From the NCBI RefSeq assembly GCF_041260155.1, contig NC_091928.1, forward strand, positions 28,452,388-28,516,387: 64,000 bases of DNA, in the 5' to 3' direction. The stretch is from Ptychodera flava. Taxonomy: Eukaryota > Hemichordata > Enteropneusta > Ptychoderidae. Numbering within the stretch: the first letter of the stretch is position 1; every line of letters begins with the position of its first letter. Below the pieces are notes generated by a model, which searched no databases, was not told the DNA's origin, and saw nothing but the letters and a program-made list of their open reading frames with translations. The position numbers were made by a program, and so were the translations under genes. This document shows, in pieces, positions 26,256 to 39,700 of the stretch.

Positions 26256-27432
26256 TTAAAAAAATAAATGTAAGCATCTTTACCCCTTCATATGTACAAA
26301 TGGAAAATCTGAGTTCTTGGGTAATTTTTTTGTTTTATAACTTGCATATTCATAAACCTGTGAGGAAAATAATTTTTTTTTAAATAGGCCAGGGTATTTC
26401 AATGTAATGCACTTTATAACTTAATACAAGCTTTTTGTAACGTGGTTGTACTTGTCTAAGGGTACATATCTCAAACGGAAAATGCAATTCAAAAATGTCA
26501 CACTGTACAGGTCTACTTACAACATATTACTATGAGAATGTTTCAAATTTTGATTTCTTGTAGGCAGGCTACTTTGGGGGCGATGCCTTTAAAAAAACTG
26601 GTGTCACCAACTCAATGTCAGGGATTTATAATTTACGACAGCACAATTAAACCGCAATAGTTGTAGACTCTTTGTGTCAATCTTTCCACCCCCTCTCTGC
26701 AAATAAACTGGTCCATGTGTGCTGTTGAATGACCAAACCAAAGATGAAAAGAAAGGCCCTGGGGTGAATGTTTGTGATAAGGCTAGAAATCCATTCTTCA
26801 AGAATTCTAAATTTCTCCCCTTTTCTGCGAAATGGTAAAACCCTTGGAACCTAAGAGCACAATGGGCCAAGTCTACTTGGTAGAGCAGCAGGGGTGGAAC
26901 AGTTTACACATAAATGGGTAAAAAGGCTCACAAAAACTATCACACATATTTCCTCTATCTAATACTACAACTACTACTACTAAAGTTACTGAATTAAAAA
27001 AATACAGAAAAAATTGCAAATTTTTGTCGACCAAAAACTGGACACTGGAGGATGTAGAATACCTAATATAGTTACTTAAATCCAATCTCCTGATGGTAAA
27101 ATAAGGTATTGCAGAGAGAAGGTAGTTGGATCAAACATTTCACTGTGGACACTACACATTTAGCAAATACTTTTTCACGTTTTTTAAGTTTTATGACAAA
27201 GAAGTGATGACGTCAAGGTAGCTGGGTTTTTTTTTTGTGTGTTTCCCACTGATATGCAATTCAGTGTCGCTGTGGATGTTGACAAAGTCACACACAGACA
27301 AAGTGGGTTCTAAGGTGGCTGGACATCTGCGCGGGCCGTCATGAACAGTCCACTGGGCATGACCGACCAGCTGTCCAATATTAAATTGAGCAAATGCTTG
27401 CTTAAATATATCACCGTTTTTGTTTCTAACAC

Positions 27433-27453
27433 TGGTGTATATATATATATATA
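27433..27453. repeat. (TA)n microsatellite in EIF4G2 3'UTR region
   Basis: Short run of TA dinucleotides downstream (minus strand) of the EIF4G2 stop. Confidence 0.8.
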
Positions 27454-27786
27454 CTTGTGGTAAAACCGAGTTTTTATGACCTTGACTTTCATCTTGAGTT
27501 GTCTGTTTTTGAAGGCTGATTGCTCTCAAGTGTCGGAAATATCGCCGTGACGACAAGCATCTGTAACCAGGACAACACTTAGAGCCTCTAGCAGTAAAAC
27601 GAGTTTCTCTGCTTTTTTTGTTGGTGTCTTTGATGATTTTGGAAAAAAGAATATTCAATCAAGTACGTCCGTAGATATAGAGGGAGAGCATGACACACTA
27701 CTGGGCAAACACATATCATTATCTTCAGACTGTTAGAACTGACGAGAGCAACCTTTCACCTTCCGCTTGTTGCCGGGAGACAGTCA

Positions 27787-30700
27787 CTAGTCATCATCTT
27801 CATCATCCGATTCTTCCTCCTCGTCGGCAGTTTCCAGCCACGTCAGCCATGAGTTGACTTGGAAGAGGCACTTGCCTTTTCCGGGATACTGATCGTTGAT
27901 GTCTTCCCTCCATTTGAGAAAGACTTCCTCCTCCACCACTTCCATGTCGTAGAAATTCACAAAGAATCTCAGTAACATGCCTGGAAAATCAAAGACAGAA
28001 AAGATATGGGATATTTCTTTTTGATGCAAGGAAATCAAGTAACAACCCTTCACAACCATTGTAATCAATGGTGTTTGTGGATCAGCTTACAGCTGGATGA
28101 ACAGGTTAACGCCTCAGGGTCAGATATTCGGACTCTAAAACTTTTACAATATTCTTTTGGTCTCCCACTTGTGGGGACTCATTTTGAAGCTTATGGAGTA
28201 TAAATAAAGATCACAACGGCTTAGTTTTGGGAAAATCGGGAATTTAAATCCCCCCATAGAGATAATACAGGGATGGCAGCCATTTTGAATTTCAAATATC
28301 TGCAAATGTTGGGTACTTCGTCTCTCTAGTGCCAAAATGTACAGGTCGCCCTTGATTTAAATCCTGATTTTGAGAGAGAATAGTTGAAAGCTTGCTTGAG
28401 GAAAGTTTGAGCAAAAATTGAAGTCTTTCATTTTCGAGGTGTGATCTACCTCAAGTTGCCTTTTCAAAGTGTATATCATTCAAAGTGGAGTCCATTGCTT
28501 CAACCACAAGCATAATGAAAAGTGACGAGAAAAGACAACCCTATGCACTACTACTGATGCATTTCACTGCTTCTGGCAATAATATGGGAAAGAGCTAGAA
28601 TGATATGCTGGACTTTGATACTTCACATTCAGCTTGGTGTTATTCTGTCGTGGAATGGCTGTACCCGCAGGAGTGAACTGGAAAGTGTTTGGACTCTAGC
28701 TTTAACTGTTTCACCAAAACGCCAGCACATTTGGATAAATTGCATTCCTGAATACTGGTGACGTCAACTCATCAAGATTGGCGTGAACAGGTTGACAAGG
28801 CAGATGATTTTGAAAAACAGGACTCACCTTTCGGGAACTCACTGTTGTAGCAGTGGGCCTGCAAGGCGTACAGCACACTCAACTGAAGTTTGATCTGATC
28901 ATGAACAAAGGCTTGTAACAATGGCTTGAGGCTGTTCAGCAAACTCCTCTCTCTCTCTATCAGCTGTTTGTCAGGAATCGCCGTGGTGTCCACTCCGTCA
29001 CTCAGAGTGCTTTCCATTGTACAGTATTTCAGAACGCTGAACACAGGTAGAATGAACAATTGAAAAGAAAACAATGGTCAAACATGAGATGTTATAAAAG
29101 AGCTGTAATTTACAGTCATCCTCTAACCTAATTTATATAGTGTTGCCTTTTCCATAGTTTTAACTTGTGAAAATCTCTCAAAACACCTCATTTTGTGTAC
29201 GTTTACCTCTGTACGTGCAGAAAGTACCAGTATTTTGTGATAAATGGATCTGATGGCAAGATATGGAGCATGAAAATAAATTCATAACTACTTCATACAG
29301 CACATTGTTATAATTTGTGTACTCAGGGTTTTATTGAGGAGCAGTACGCAGGCAAATGTTACCAGGGTTTCCTAGTCATTTTCCTGGCTTCCCCCTTGAT
29401 ATATCAGTGCAATCAGATTAGGGGACAGCAAACAATGTTACCAGGGTTCCTAAATCATTTACCAATATTCCCAAACCTTAGCAAGCAAAGACACTGGCAC
29501 AGCAGCTACCTTGGCACAAAAGACTCCCCTACTGTAGCAGAAATAAGGCTGTTTCTCTGCTAAGGTAGCAACAAATAAAAGCATTTGTCTAACAGAAGAT
29601 GTCACTCCTGCAATTAGCAGTAGTCTCATGTATGATTTTAAGATGCATCACAGGGCGTTGTCTACATGTCCGTTCCCAGGGGTGGGTAGGTGTTTCGTTG
29701 TATCGCTAATAAAGATATATTCTACCAACCTTTGGTGTTTTGGTGTTTCACTGCCCTTGACAATCTTGCGTATACGTTTTATCAACATGCTGCGTCTATT
29801 ATCTGATGAGTTTGAGTGCCTAATTAGCCAAAGTAATCAAGGGTAAATTACTAATCTGTGGACGCTCTCACCAGATTATCACCGGATTAAATTTGACAAA
29901 GTCAACAACGAACGCACCAGCAAGGTATAACTTCAGTTATACCTTGCTGGTGCGTTCGTTGTTGCGTGCGTTCGTTGTTGACTTTGTCAAATTAAATCCG
30001 GTGATAATCTGGTGAGAGCGTCCACAGATTAGTAACTTACCCTTGATTACTTTGGCTAATTAGGCACTCAAACTCATCAGATAATAGACGAAGCATGTTG
30101 ATAAAACGTATACGCAAGATTGTCAAGGGCAGTGAAAGACAGAAACACCAAAGGTTGGTAGAATATATCTTTATTAGCGATACATCGAAACACCTACCCA
30201 CCCCTGGGAACGGACATGTAGACAACGCCCTGTGGATGCAGGTAGTGAATTACAAAGACAGGAACGATGTCTCTTGTAATGTAGTCATCCTACACATTTA
30301 GACATCATTAACATAACCAGCGTATCTCAATTTCAAAGGGACCACTCACCTGGTTGTGAGAGCAAAGACAAAGCCCGGATCGGTGTGCAGGGAGCTGTCC
30401 ACACTGTCTTTCAGCCATTTGTAGAGAGTGGATGCATTGGGATCTGCCTTCATCTGCTTCCATATATCCGACTGCATTCTCAGTAACGGGTACAGGAAAC
30501 TCAGTTGCTATGGAAACAACACAAAGAACTGTAAGTTTAGACAATTCTGAGTGCGAATATGACACGCACTGTACACAGAATGCAACTGACAAAGTCGTAC
30601 ATTTATAAAAAAATCATAATACTGTAGTAGCATTTCATGAGGTTTGCCAAGCAGCAAATTTCGGAAGATACATTCTCATTGCTTGTACTTCCTGAATGAA

Positions 30701-33700
30701 TCTGTTGTACACAGAGTTGGGTTTTTGTTTTTCAAAATTACAGAGTGTAAGTTGTTCAGTTTACCTTGTCTTCTAAGATCTCCATCATTCTCTCTTTGGT
30801 CTGGTCCAGCTCCGGCAGCATGGTCTGCATGTCAATTTTACTGGCCTTGAACAGCGCCACCAGTGTCTGTTTATCCTTGACCTTTCGTATTTGCTGCAGG
30901 ATCAGCAGGAACAGCGGGTAGCAGGTGCCGTTCTTCAGGAGTTCCCCGAGGTCGGACAGCGCCACCACCTCGTCGATGACGGCTCTGGCCGCAGCAGTGG
31001 CGATGTACGATTTCACCAATGGGACGTCTGCTTCCAACTCTGGCAGCTTGTCCAGGACTGCTTGGAAACCCTGAATAGCACGCAGTAAAATTTCAATGCC
31101 ATGGCACCTTACATATTTCAGAAAAGACTTTGATTTGTTTGTTTCCTTTCCCTGCTATCAAACAAACAACGTACATCTCAGACCAAAAGGCTAAAGCCTT
31201 AATATGCATGTCTCCAGCACATATCTTCCACCACTATGGTGTGGCCAAAATCCATTTCAATAAACAGTGAGTGGGGATCTATTCACAGAGAACTGGAAGC
31301 TAACTATTCAAATTTTGATGACAGAACCATAACAGAGAGCATTACAATTTTCTGTAGCACTCTTGCACCTACCAAGCAATTCACAGGAATGATTTCTCGA
31401 GTAACGTTGAGCAAACATCGGAGAAAATCTGTCTTCCTAGGAAAACTTCAGAGTATGAAGTATACAAAACAGTGTGCAAACAACATTGGTGCCCATGATA
31501 TGCACGCCTCATGCTTCATTAGTATAACCATCATGGGACCAATCTCTCCGGTGGGCAACGAATCAGTGATCTTGCGACTGCTATCATGTGTTATTATTTT
31601 AATACAGCACACTGCTTACCTCTAAGTAATGTTCATCACTGATAATGCCGCTGGTCTTCATTTCTCCGATCAGCTTGCTGACACCTTCTCTCTGTTCTTC
31701 GTCTCTCTGCAGTGCCTGGGTCAGCATCTGGCACACCATGGTGGGCATGTACTTTCTGGGAGCCTTCATGCCTCGGATGCCGCTGAGTGCATTGTTGATG
31801 CTCTTCTGGGCGAAGAATTCATCCAGCACTGTTTTCTGTTTGCAAAGTGATACAGATATGTCATTGTCAGCGAGAATGTTGTAGTGTTTGAACAAAGGCT
31901 GAGAATGTATTTCGAGGCAGCCAAATAAGTTTTATTTGATGGAGTGATACATGACCAGGTGGTCCTCTGTGTATGTGTGTGTAAATCAGAAGGGCTTCCA
32001 CCACCCGATCACAAGCTTCCAAATTACAAATTTGAATGGCCACTGCGAGGTTAATGTGGCAATCATGTATGTCTATGTGCAGAATAAGACATTGAACACT
32101 GACAGAGCACTCCTCCAACAATCCTATTGTATTTGACACCTTTATCCCTCTTTCCCAGTTCAAAGGTCACGCTTCACCATTGACATTGAAAAATTGGGAA
32201 AACCACTGTGGTGGTAGTGGGGGTGGTTAAACAGCCGTTATCCAACAGATGAATGTGTTACAAAGGGCTATGGCCTAAAGGCCTACAAAATCATGAAAAA
32301 ATGTAGCATTCTTGAACTTGTGTTTTCACAAAAGAGCATTGAAAATGGGAAAATTAGACCCAAGCCACCGAAAGCTGTCTTGTGGCCCCAGTAATTGGGA
32401 AATCATCAGAAATGAATACTGAACAACAATGAGACAGCAATAATTGAAAGATAGTAAAACACTCACTGTCATTTCCTTCAACTCTTCTTTGCTGAGTATC
32501 TTCTTTTTACCCTGTTTTGGTTTGTCTCCAGCCTGTGAATGTTTGGCTTGAGTCTACAATAGAAAAGAGAAATATTAAAATTTTATCAGCATCCGACCTT
32601 TGTCTGCAAGCCAGAAAGCATAAATACTTTTAACATGAATTTTATCACCATCATGGCAAAAAAGTTCTCTTTCTTGAGAAACCAGCTTAACTTATTTGTC
32701 TTTTCATCTTTCTAGGCATTTCTGGCATTAAATTTATGTATAATGTAAAATTTTATGTTTGTTACTGCAATATTATGTAGAATCCACCATATTGAAAATA
32801 TGATCTACCTAAGACTTTCATGACTAAATTAGGCAACAAAATCGTATTTAAGGTACCAAGAATTGCAAATGAAACATTGATCATCTACTATACAGTGGTT
32901 TGTGTTTAACATTTTGCAATGGGGAACTGGACACACTAAATTTCCAACGCTGCCGGGTGTAACTATCCTCTAGCGGTGACATCAGTCGATCACAGAGTAA
33001 TCAACTCGCTAAGGTTGGAACACTGTTTTGAAAGAGGTTGGACATAGTCAAAAAGCGTCATCAGATTTGCACAGACAACCCTTGCAAATGATGCATTCTT
33101 AGCTGGATATGTGTAGATGTGTGTCGTTGTTTTGACTTCTCTTGACCTTCTTCCAGGCAATGTTTCAGCTTTCGCATAGTTGATTTCTTTGGTACTGAAT
33201 GATATTACAAAAAGATGATAATTACACGTGACAGTGTTGGCAACTCCTCAATTTTGACAGTATGTCCTGTTTCAGTATTCTCAACGGTTCCACACAAACC
33301 ACTGTAATGTACAGATGACCAAATAGCCTGAAATGAATGGATATAGACCAGATAAAATCACCTTTGGTGAGCTCTGTTGATTCTGTGGTTGTGGTGGCGC
33401 TATCATCTGCTGAGGTGTTGGCTGAGATAGACCCGGTTGATGAGACTGTGAACTTGAAGGTCTAGCCGACGCCGGCATCATGCTTGGTGCCTGCGGCTTC
33501 AGTACCATGGAATCCTTGGCTGGACGCAGACTTATCTGAGGCGAAAAAGAAAGCAATCGTGCCATTAAATTCATTGTTCAAAACATTTCTTTCAGACTCC
33601 AATGAGGGCAGTTTGATTGTATCAATACTATAACCCATTCCCAGTTATTCCCCTCACTCCATGTAATTGACTTTGAGGTACTGCCACTGTAAGTGTAACT

Positions 33701-36700
33701 TTCTGTCGTATTTATACTCATTTCTCAATCATCTGTTGCATTGACATGTATGCATTCTCAGAATCTGGAGACTACTTCACCCTTTCACCACCATGGGTTC
33801 TGCCCAAGTCCACTGTTATCAGTGGTAAAATATGCACTTGTTTCCAAAGAACTGGGGGTGAACAGGTCAAAGGGGAATCAGGTTGAACACATCAAATCAA
33901 GCAACACACACTGTGCCACATCAACAGTTCTTACGGTTGATTGGATACTTACCTCATCAGAGTTTAGGAATTGTCCTTTCTTCATGAACCTAGGGGGCAT
34001 ATCACGCTGCTGGTTACCTTGGCGATTCTGATATCCTTGGTTGCCTTGGTTACCATCTTGTCTTTGTGACTGGCCCTTCTGGGATGAGTAATTTTGATAA
34101 CCTTGGAGAATAAACAAAGAAAGCAAAAAATAAATCTCATGAACTACCTGGCTCTTACAGGGTTCTCCACAAGGGGATTTTTGGGTGTGGGCCCACCCCT
34201 CTGTTTTTGAGCAATCTATTCATATGTTAATAAATTTACAAAAGAATATATTTTCACAACAAATGAATATGCAAATCATGTATTGTTATGTAAATCACCA
34301 TTTTTCCAAGCTGTGGGGAACACTGCTCCCACAGTCCTACTTTCTAAAACTCTCCTTTGCCCATGCTGAATTTTGAAATGGGAAGTTTTTGTTACTCCAT
34401 ACAGTGAAGGACACTGCCATGATGATGTGGCATAGCAACAAGATATAAACATCACTTCTTACAAAACTTTTCTTTTTGTGGAAATACAGAATGCATCTGC
34501 AAATTCTTAAAGGTGTACAGCACCATCAAGGTTTTGTTTTGCACATCAAAAACTTTTTTTACCTGGGTTGTTACCTCCGTTGGCATTCCTGGTGTCACCG
34601 GTACGAGGACTGCGAGGTCTTCCTAGAGGAGGTGAGTATCCATTGAAACTGTCTTGAATAACTCCAGGGCCTGTGCCAATGCTACTACCTGCAGAGAAAC
34701 CCCAATTTCATCGTGTTATTGTACTACATTGAGACAGTCTTGGATAACTCACGGGCATGTCGTGATACCGCCATCGGAAGAGTAACACCAGGTTTCATCA
34801 TGTACTGCACATAAAGCACACATGGCTTCAATCTTGAGTTGTCAATACACACACGCATCACCATCAGTTTTGCAAATCATCTATCTCTTTGTGTACAAAA
34901 CATTTCTGCAGAAACACACGAATTTTGCAAATCACTAAGCAATACATTGATTTCTCTAATGAAACAATGCTACATGAGGCAAGTTCAAAATCAACAGAGG
35001 TTTTCACAATCCACTGTCTTCATAATTCAACATTTGTTTATCTAGTTCGATATTATCTCTGGTGCTATTGACAATGACTTCAGAAGGGACAAAAAAACGT
35101 GTCACATTCTTGGAAGATCTATGACTGGCTTTAACAGAAGGATGATCAGCCTGGACGTGAATGTTAGAGGAGGGAGAATTAAAAGACTATAACTTACCCA
35201 TGGTGGGCATAAAAACATCACTGAGTCCCCCACCACGTTTCTGTGGTCGTAGTGAGTCCATTTCATCAAAGGGACCCCCAAAGAAGTTCTTCTGTTTGAG
35301 ATTAGGTCCATTGTACGGGATATAAACACCATAATCCTGATGAAGAGAAACATTTTCACATGTTACAACATCATGGAAATCAATGATTTCATAGAATGGG
35401 GGGGGGGGGGGGCTTTCACAGTTGAGATGGGAGTACGGGGAGACATGAAGATAAGAGTGAGACATGTTCAAAGGGCATTTGCCTGAATTTTAACCCTTTC
35501 ACCATAATGCTTTGGCACAGACCCTTTGTTACCTGCAGTGAGTGTGGCCCAGTGTATATGAAATTGGGGGTGGGCAGCTTAACTAACAGAATGAAAGAAT
35601 GATTAATTACAATTCTGTTTAATGCTCTGATAAATGTTTTACTTAAACTATGCCATGACTTTCTTTTCATTTGAAGTAAGACTTGATACATTTTGTGCAA
35701 AATGATGACATCACAGAGGCCGAGTATGGAAGGTGTTGTTGTTTTACACCCTGACTCGAGATGTGTTGAGTACTTTATAGATGTGTATTGTGTTACCTTG
35801 GCAGCCTCTTGTCGTATTTGTTCAATGGTTCTTGGACTGTTGTCTGCCAACACTTTGCGTGGCTTCCACTGCAAATGAACAGAATAGGTAACAGTGTTTA
35901 GCTGACAAAACTATACTTGATTATGCGTCGGGATTAAAACTAAGGGAACGTCATTGGAAAATACAAGTTAATCTCAAGTTTGCTTCAAATACAGTCAAGA
36001 GACCTATGAAGCGAGTAAATCCCTGAACACACAAAATGTCATCCATTTATCTGACAGGGTGATGATAACAGTATGCATTACGTACACCCACAGCATAACA
36101 CTTAAAAAAGTTATGGAGGCAGTTCTGCCGGTTTTGACACTGTATCTGATCAATAGGACCCTATATGAGTCAACGTTCACTTTATAATCCACTCTGACTG
36201 CATTTTTCATAGGGTGATTTTTCATAATATGCTCCCACATCACATGATGGAACAAAATGGTTACCTTTCATTCCAGGTCCATGCCCTCAAAGTAACTTAA
36301 AATTCAAGAACGTTTTCAGCAATTTTCAAGGACGTGTGGGGGTCAAAAATACCATTTCCTTATATCACTTTTACAATCTATTATTTTTATATATAATTTT
36401 ACATATCACTTTAAGATAATATGATTGATGTCTTGTCATTTTTGAAAACTGCAGTTACATTATCAACTTTCCCGGACTTTCTAGAACTCATTTCATTTTC
36501 AAGAACATTTCCCGGACATTCCAGGAGTGTAGAGACCCTGTTCATAATATATGTGCGGACAGACTAACACACACACACGCAGACTGACAACATTGGCCCA
36601 TGAGGCTAAAATACTTACATAGTTGGCTCTCAGTTCAAGTGTATCTTCCAACATAAACCTAATACGAGAAGGGAGCTCCACGTTGTTAGCTAACAGCTGC

Positions 36701-39700
36701 ATGCGCACAAAATACTGGTCCATCAGTGCCTGTGTGAAAATACAAAATTCATCAACACATCCTGTCAATGAGTTTTCACCTTCCAGCAAAGGATCATTTC
36801 AAAGAACATAATACAAAATTTTAAATTAGTTTTCTGATCTGCTGCTTGTGTGAACCAAATTAATTTGTAAATTCAGAAGGGAGTGAAGTTTTCGCAAACT
36901 TGTCTCAGTGACTATGTAGGATTTAATTTTCCAATACAGTTATGTAAGATTTAATTTTTTCCATACAGTTATATATCAGGGATGGCTGCCATTTTGAATT
37001 TCAAATGGTGCAAGGGTTTTAAGTATTTTATTTCTCTTGTAACAGAATATGTTGTGTGATCCCTGAACTTTTGCTTTTGATTTTCACAGAAATGGGCCAA
37101 ACTTTCCCAGAGGAGAGTTAGAGAGAGAGTTTAACTGTTGCTGTTTCAAGTCTTGAACTTACGGTTATGCTGCTTATTTGAAAGATATTGATACATCAAA
37201 AATATGACTTGATTCACAGCCATTCCACAATGAAGACAGATAAAAGTTTCTCAGATTAAGCTCACTTCAAGCATTCCACGCAAATAAAGATCACCCAGGT
37301 TTCCCTGACTTCACCAAGATCTAAGGAGAAAGAGAAGTATCTTACCTTGGCTTTCTCCGTGTCCAATCTAGGGCCGACAGTTCTCATTATCTTACACAGG
37401 CACTCCAAGTCTTCCCCCATGTCGGCAATGGACTGGGTCTTCTTCTTTTCCAGTAACTACACACGGACACAGAAAAAATTCAAAACTCACTTGAATTTGG
37501 CACGGATCTCTATTGCGAGTAGAAGACAGAGTACGGGACACAAGTCATACATTGAGCTGTCACTCACTGTGTTGAAGAATGTGTCGAGGAAGCAAACATT
37601 GGATTTAATCTAGGCACAACATGGTCAATCAACATTTTGAACACAGCAATGGGGATACAGAGAACATATTTGCTTTGGGATTGGAGCTGCTGATCAACAT
37701 GATGGTCAACATTTGTCCACATCATGTGCTGGTCCCTGCCAGTGCCATCTTCTCTCCTCAATGGTTTCACTCACACATACAACTGCTTTCAAAAAACTGT
37801 CTGAGGGTTGAAACAGAAGACTCCCGAATGCACTTATAGCATTCTTATGAAACACTACATGCAAAGCCCTGACAGCAGTCCAGGTGCATTTCTGTGGCAC
37901 CTGTTTGACCTACCTGCTTGATGCACCTATGTAATATAGACTCATGCAGCAAATCCAATTTTCCAAGTTCACCTGCAACAAAGTAACAAAACCAATGCTC
38001 GTCAGTATGTCTGCATCACTAATGTGGCATCATTTGAAAGCTCTTGGTGTAAGAAAAATTTTCATCCTCTTAGTTTTTCGAAAATCCAAAATTTCATTTT
38101 TTTCAATAGAGATAACTCAGGGATGTGGCCATTTTGAATTTCAAATATGGGTTTAACTTTGATAATTTGTTTTTGTCTCTAGTACTAAAACTTGGAAGGT
38201 GACCCCCCAATTTATGTTCTTAATTTTGGAAGAGCATCTTTGAAAGATTTTTGAGGCAAGTTTGAGAAAAAGTATAAAGTGTTTCACTTTCAAGGTGCAT
38301 ACTACCTTAAAATGACAAGCCCACGGTAAATGCTGCATTAGTTTTTTTTCAACGACACCTTCACCTTGGCACAGCCATTTCCCTGCAGCTGCCAAGTACT
38401 CACCCATGAACTTGATATTGCCGAGCATCTTGAATTTGGCGATGTGTTTTTGCTCCTGCTCCTCCACACTGAGAGGGCCTGCCTTATCGTAGGCTACCGA
38501 GGAGGAAAAAGACACACACATAAAAATTTGAGAAGAGTGGGTAGGTGAAGGACGTTCACACAAATAATTCATGTACGTTACTGGATGAAAAAATATTTAT
38601 TTACATTGCTTAAAGGGACAAAGTCGGCCATTTTTCATGAACTTGTTTAATGTGAGATAAAACTTATATTGTTTGAGATGTTGAAAGATACTCAATGAAT
38701 GGGGTGCCCATGCGTGTATTCGACACAGGTTTTAGACACGAAACATGAAATCATCAAGAAAATGAATTAATGGTCATGACCACTAATTCATTTTCGCGAT
38801 GGTTTCATTGATCGTGTCTAAAACCGGGGTCAAATATATGCATGCTCACCCCATTCATTCAGTATCTTTCAATATGTCAAACAATTTAAGTAGTATCTCG
38901 CATCAAACAAAATTCTTGAAAAATGGCCGACTTTGTCCCTTTAATTAAGTCCTACGATGGCCAACACACTTCAGCTTACCTGCAAAGGCTCTGGATCTAT
39001 TCTCAAACTCATCTTGGCATTTAGCAATTAGAAGGCGCTGGAATGTCTGTCAAGGGTAGAAAAGCAATACATAATACTATCAATGAATGCACCTTGTAAC
39101 TTGAACAATGATGTGCTACTACAGAACGGCTCTAAAATCCTCATTGTTGTACACATTTCATTACACTTTAAAAGCTCCGTTTTGACTCTGATATAATACA
39201 CAAATTGCTACTTCATCTAAACAAACCTTACTTTGACCATGACACACTGTGGGCAAAATGGCCTCTATATTGTTCACTCAACATGTGACAATTTTTTGCC
39301 GCACATACGCTGAATGAGCGAAAGAGAGCCAAATCAAGCATCCGCGTAATGTTGAAAACTTCGCCGAATTTCCTAGCCGCACAGCTAAATATTCAGGAAA
39401 GAGTTGCAGATTCCATTTCTTTATATGTTCCTTTGTCAATAATGATATTTCGGCAATAATTTCATGAATGAATTCTTAAATTACCAAAGCGAAAATACTC
39501 TATGCAAAAATAGGTGAAAACACGCCGAACAACACAAACGATCGTAAACTCGTCATTTCATAAAATATAAGAGAGAAAATCAAAAAACTAAAACAATTGA
39601 ATTGTAATTAACCTTCATGAGATGCTTAATCTCAAATATTGTGAGAAATAACAGCAAAATAAAAAAATTGGTCCGGTGGGTTTTTTTAGATGTATTTTTC

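Larger units (their letters stand above)
20866..27786. other. Convergent intergenic region and 3'UTRs
   Basis: Lies between the FLAD1 stop and the EIF4G2 stop. It should hold both 3'UTRs. I see no further gene, only two dispersed repeats (23676-23890, 26172-26255), a C-tract at about 24475-24490 and AT-rich low complexity around 21290-21350. Confidence 0.6.
27787..31835 (-). other. EIF4G2: EIF4G2 exons 15-19: MA3 and W2 domains and acidic C-terminus
   Basis: Exons 31620-31835, 30765-31070, 30350-30507, 28828-29036 and 27787-27980. MA3 blocks include KTVLDEFFAQKSINNALSGI and APRKYMP. The W2 domain (HEAT-type, shared with eIF5 and eIF2B-epsilon) shows QLSFLYPLLRMQSDIWKQMK, LYALQAHCYNSEFPKG, MLLRFFVNFYDMEVVEEEVF and the aromatic/acidic box LFQVNSWLTWLETADEEEE, ending in an Asp/Glu run before TAG at 27787-27789. 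Residues 772-776 (SDGVD) align with the position of the caspase site SDETD of the human protein but do not match it. Confidence 0.94.

Noticed and set aside
27191..27658. 155-codon reading frame on the minus strand
   Set aside because: Lies in the EIF4G2 3'UTR region, includes a TA-repeat-derived Tyr/Ile run and has no recognisable domain.
29628..30225. Two nearly identical proteins of 62-72 residues on opposite strands
   Set aside because: They are the two arms of the palindromic element read outward-in; no start, domain or conservation supports coding.
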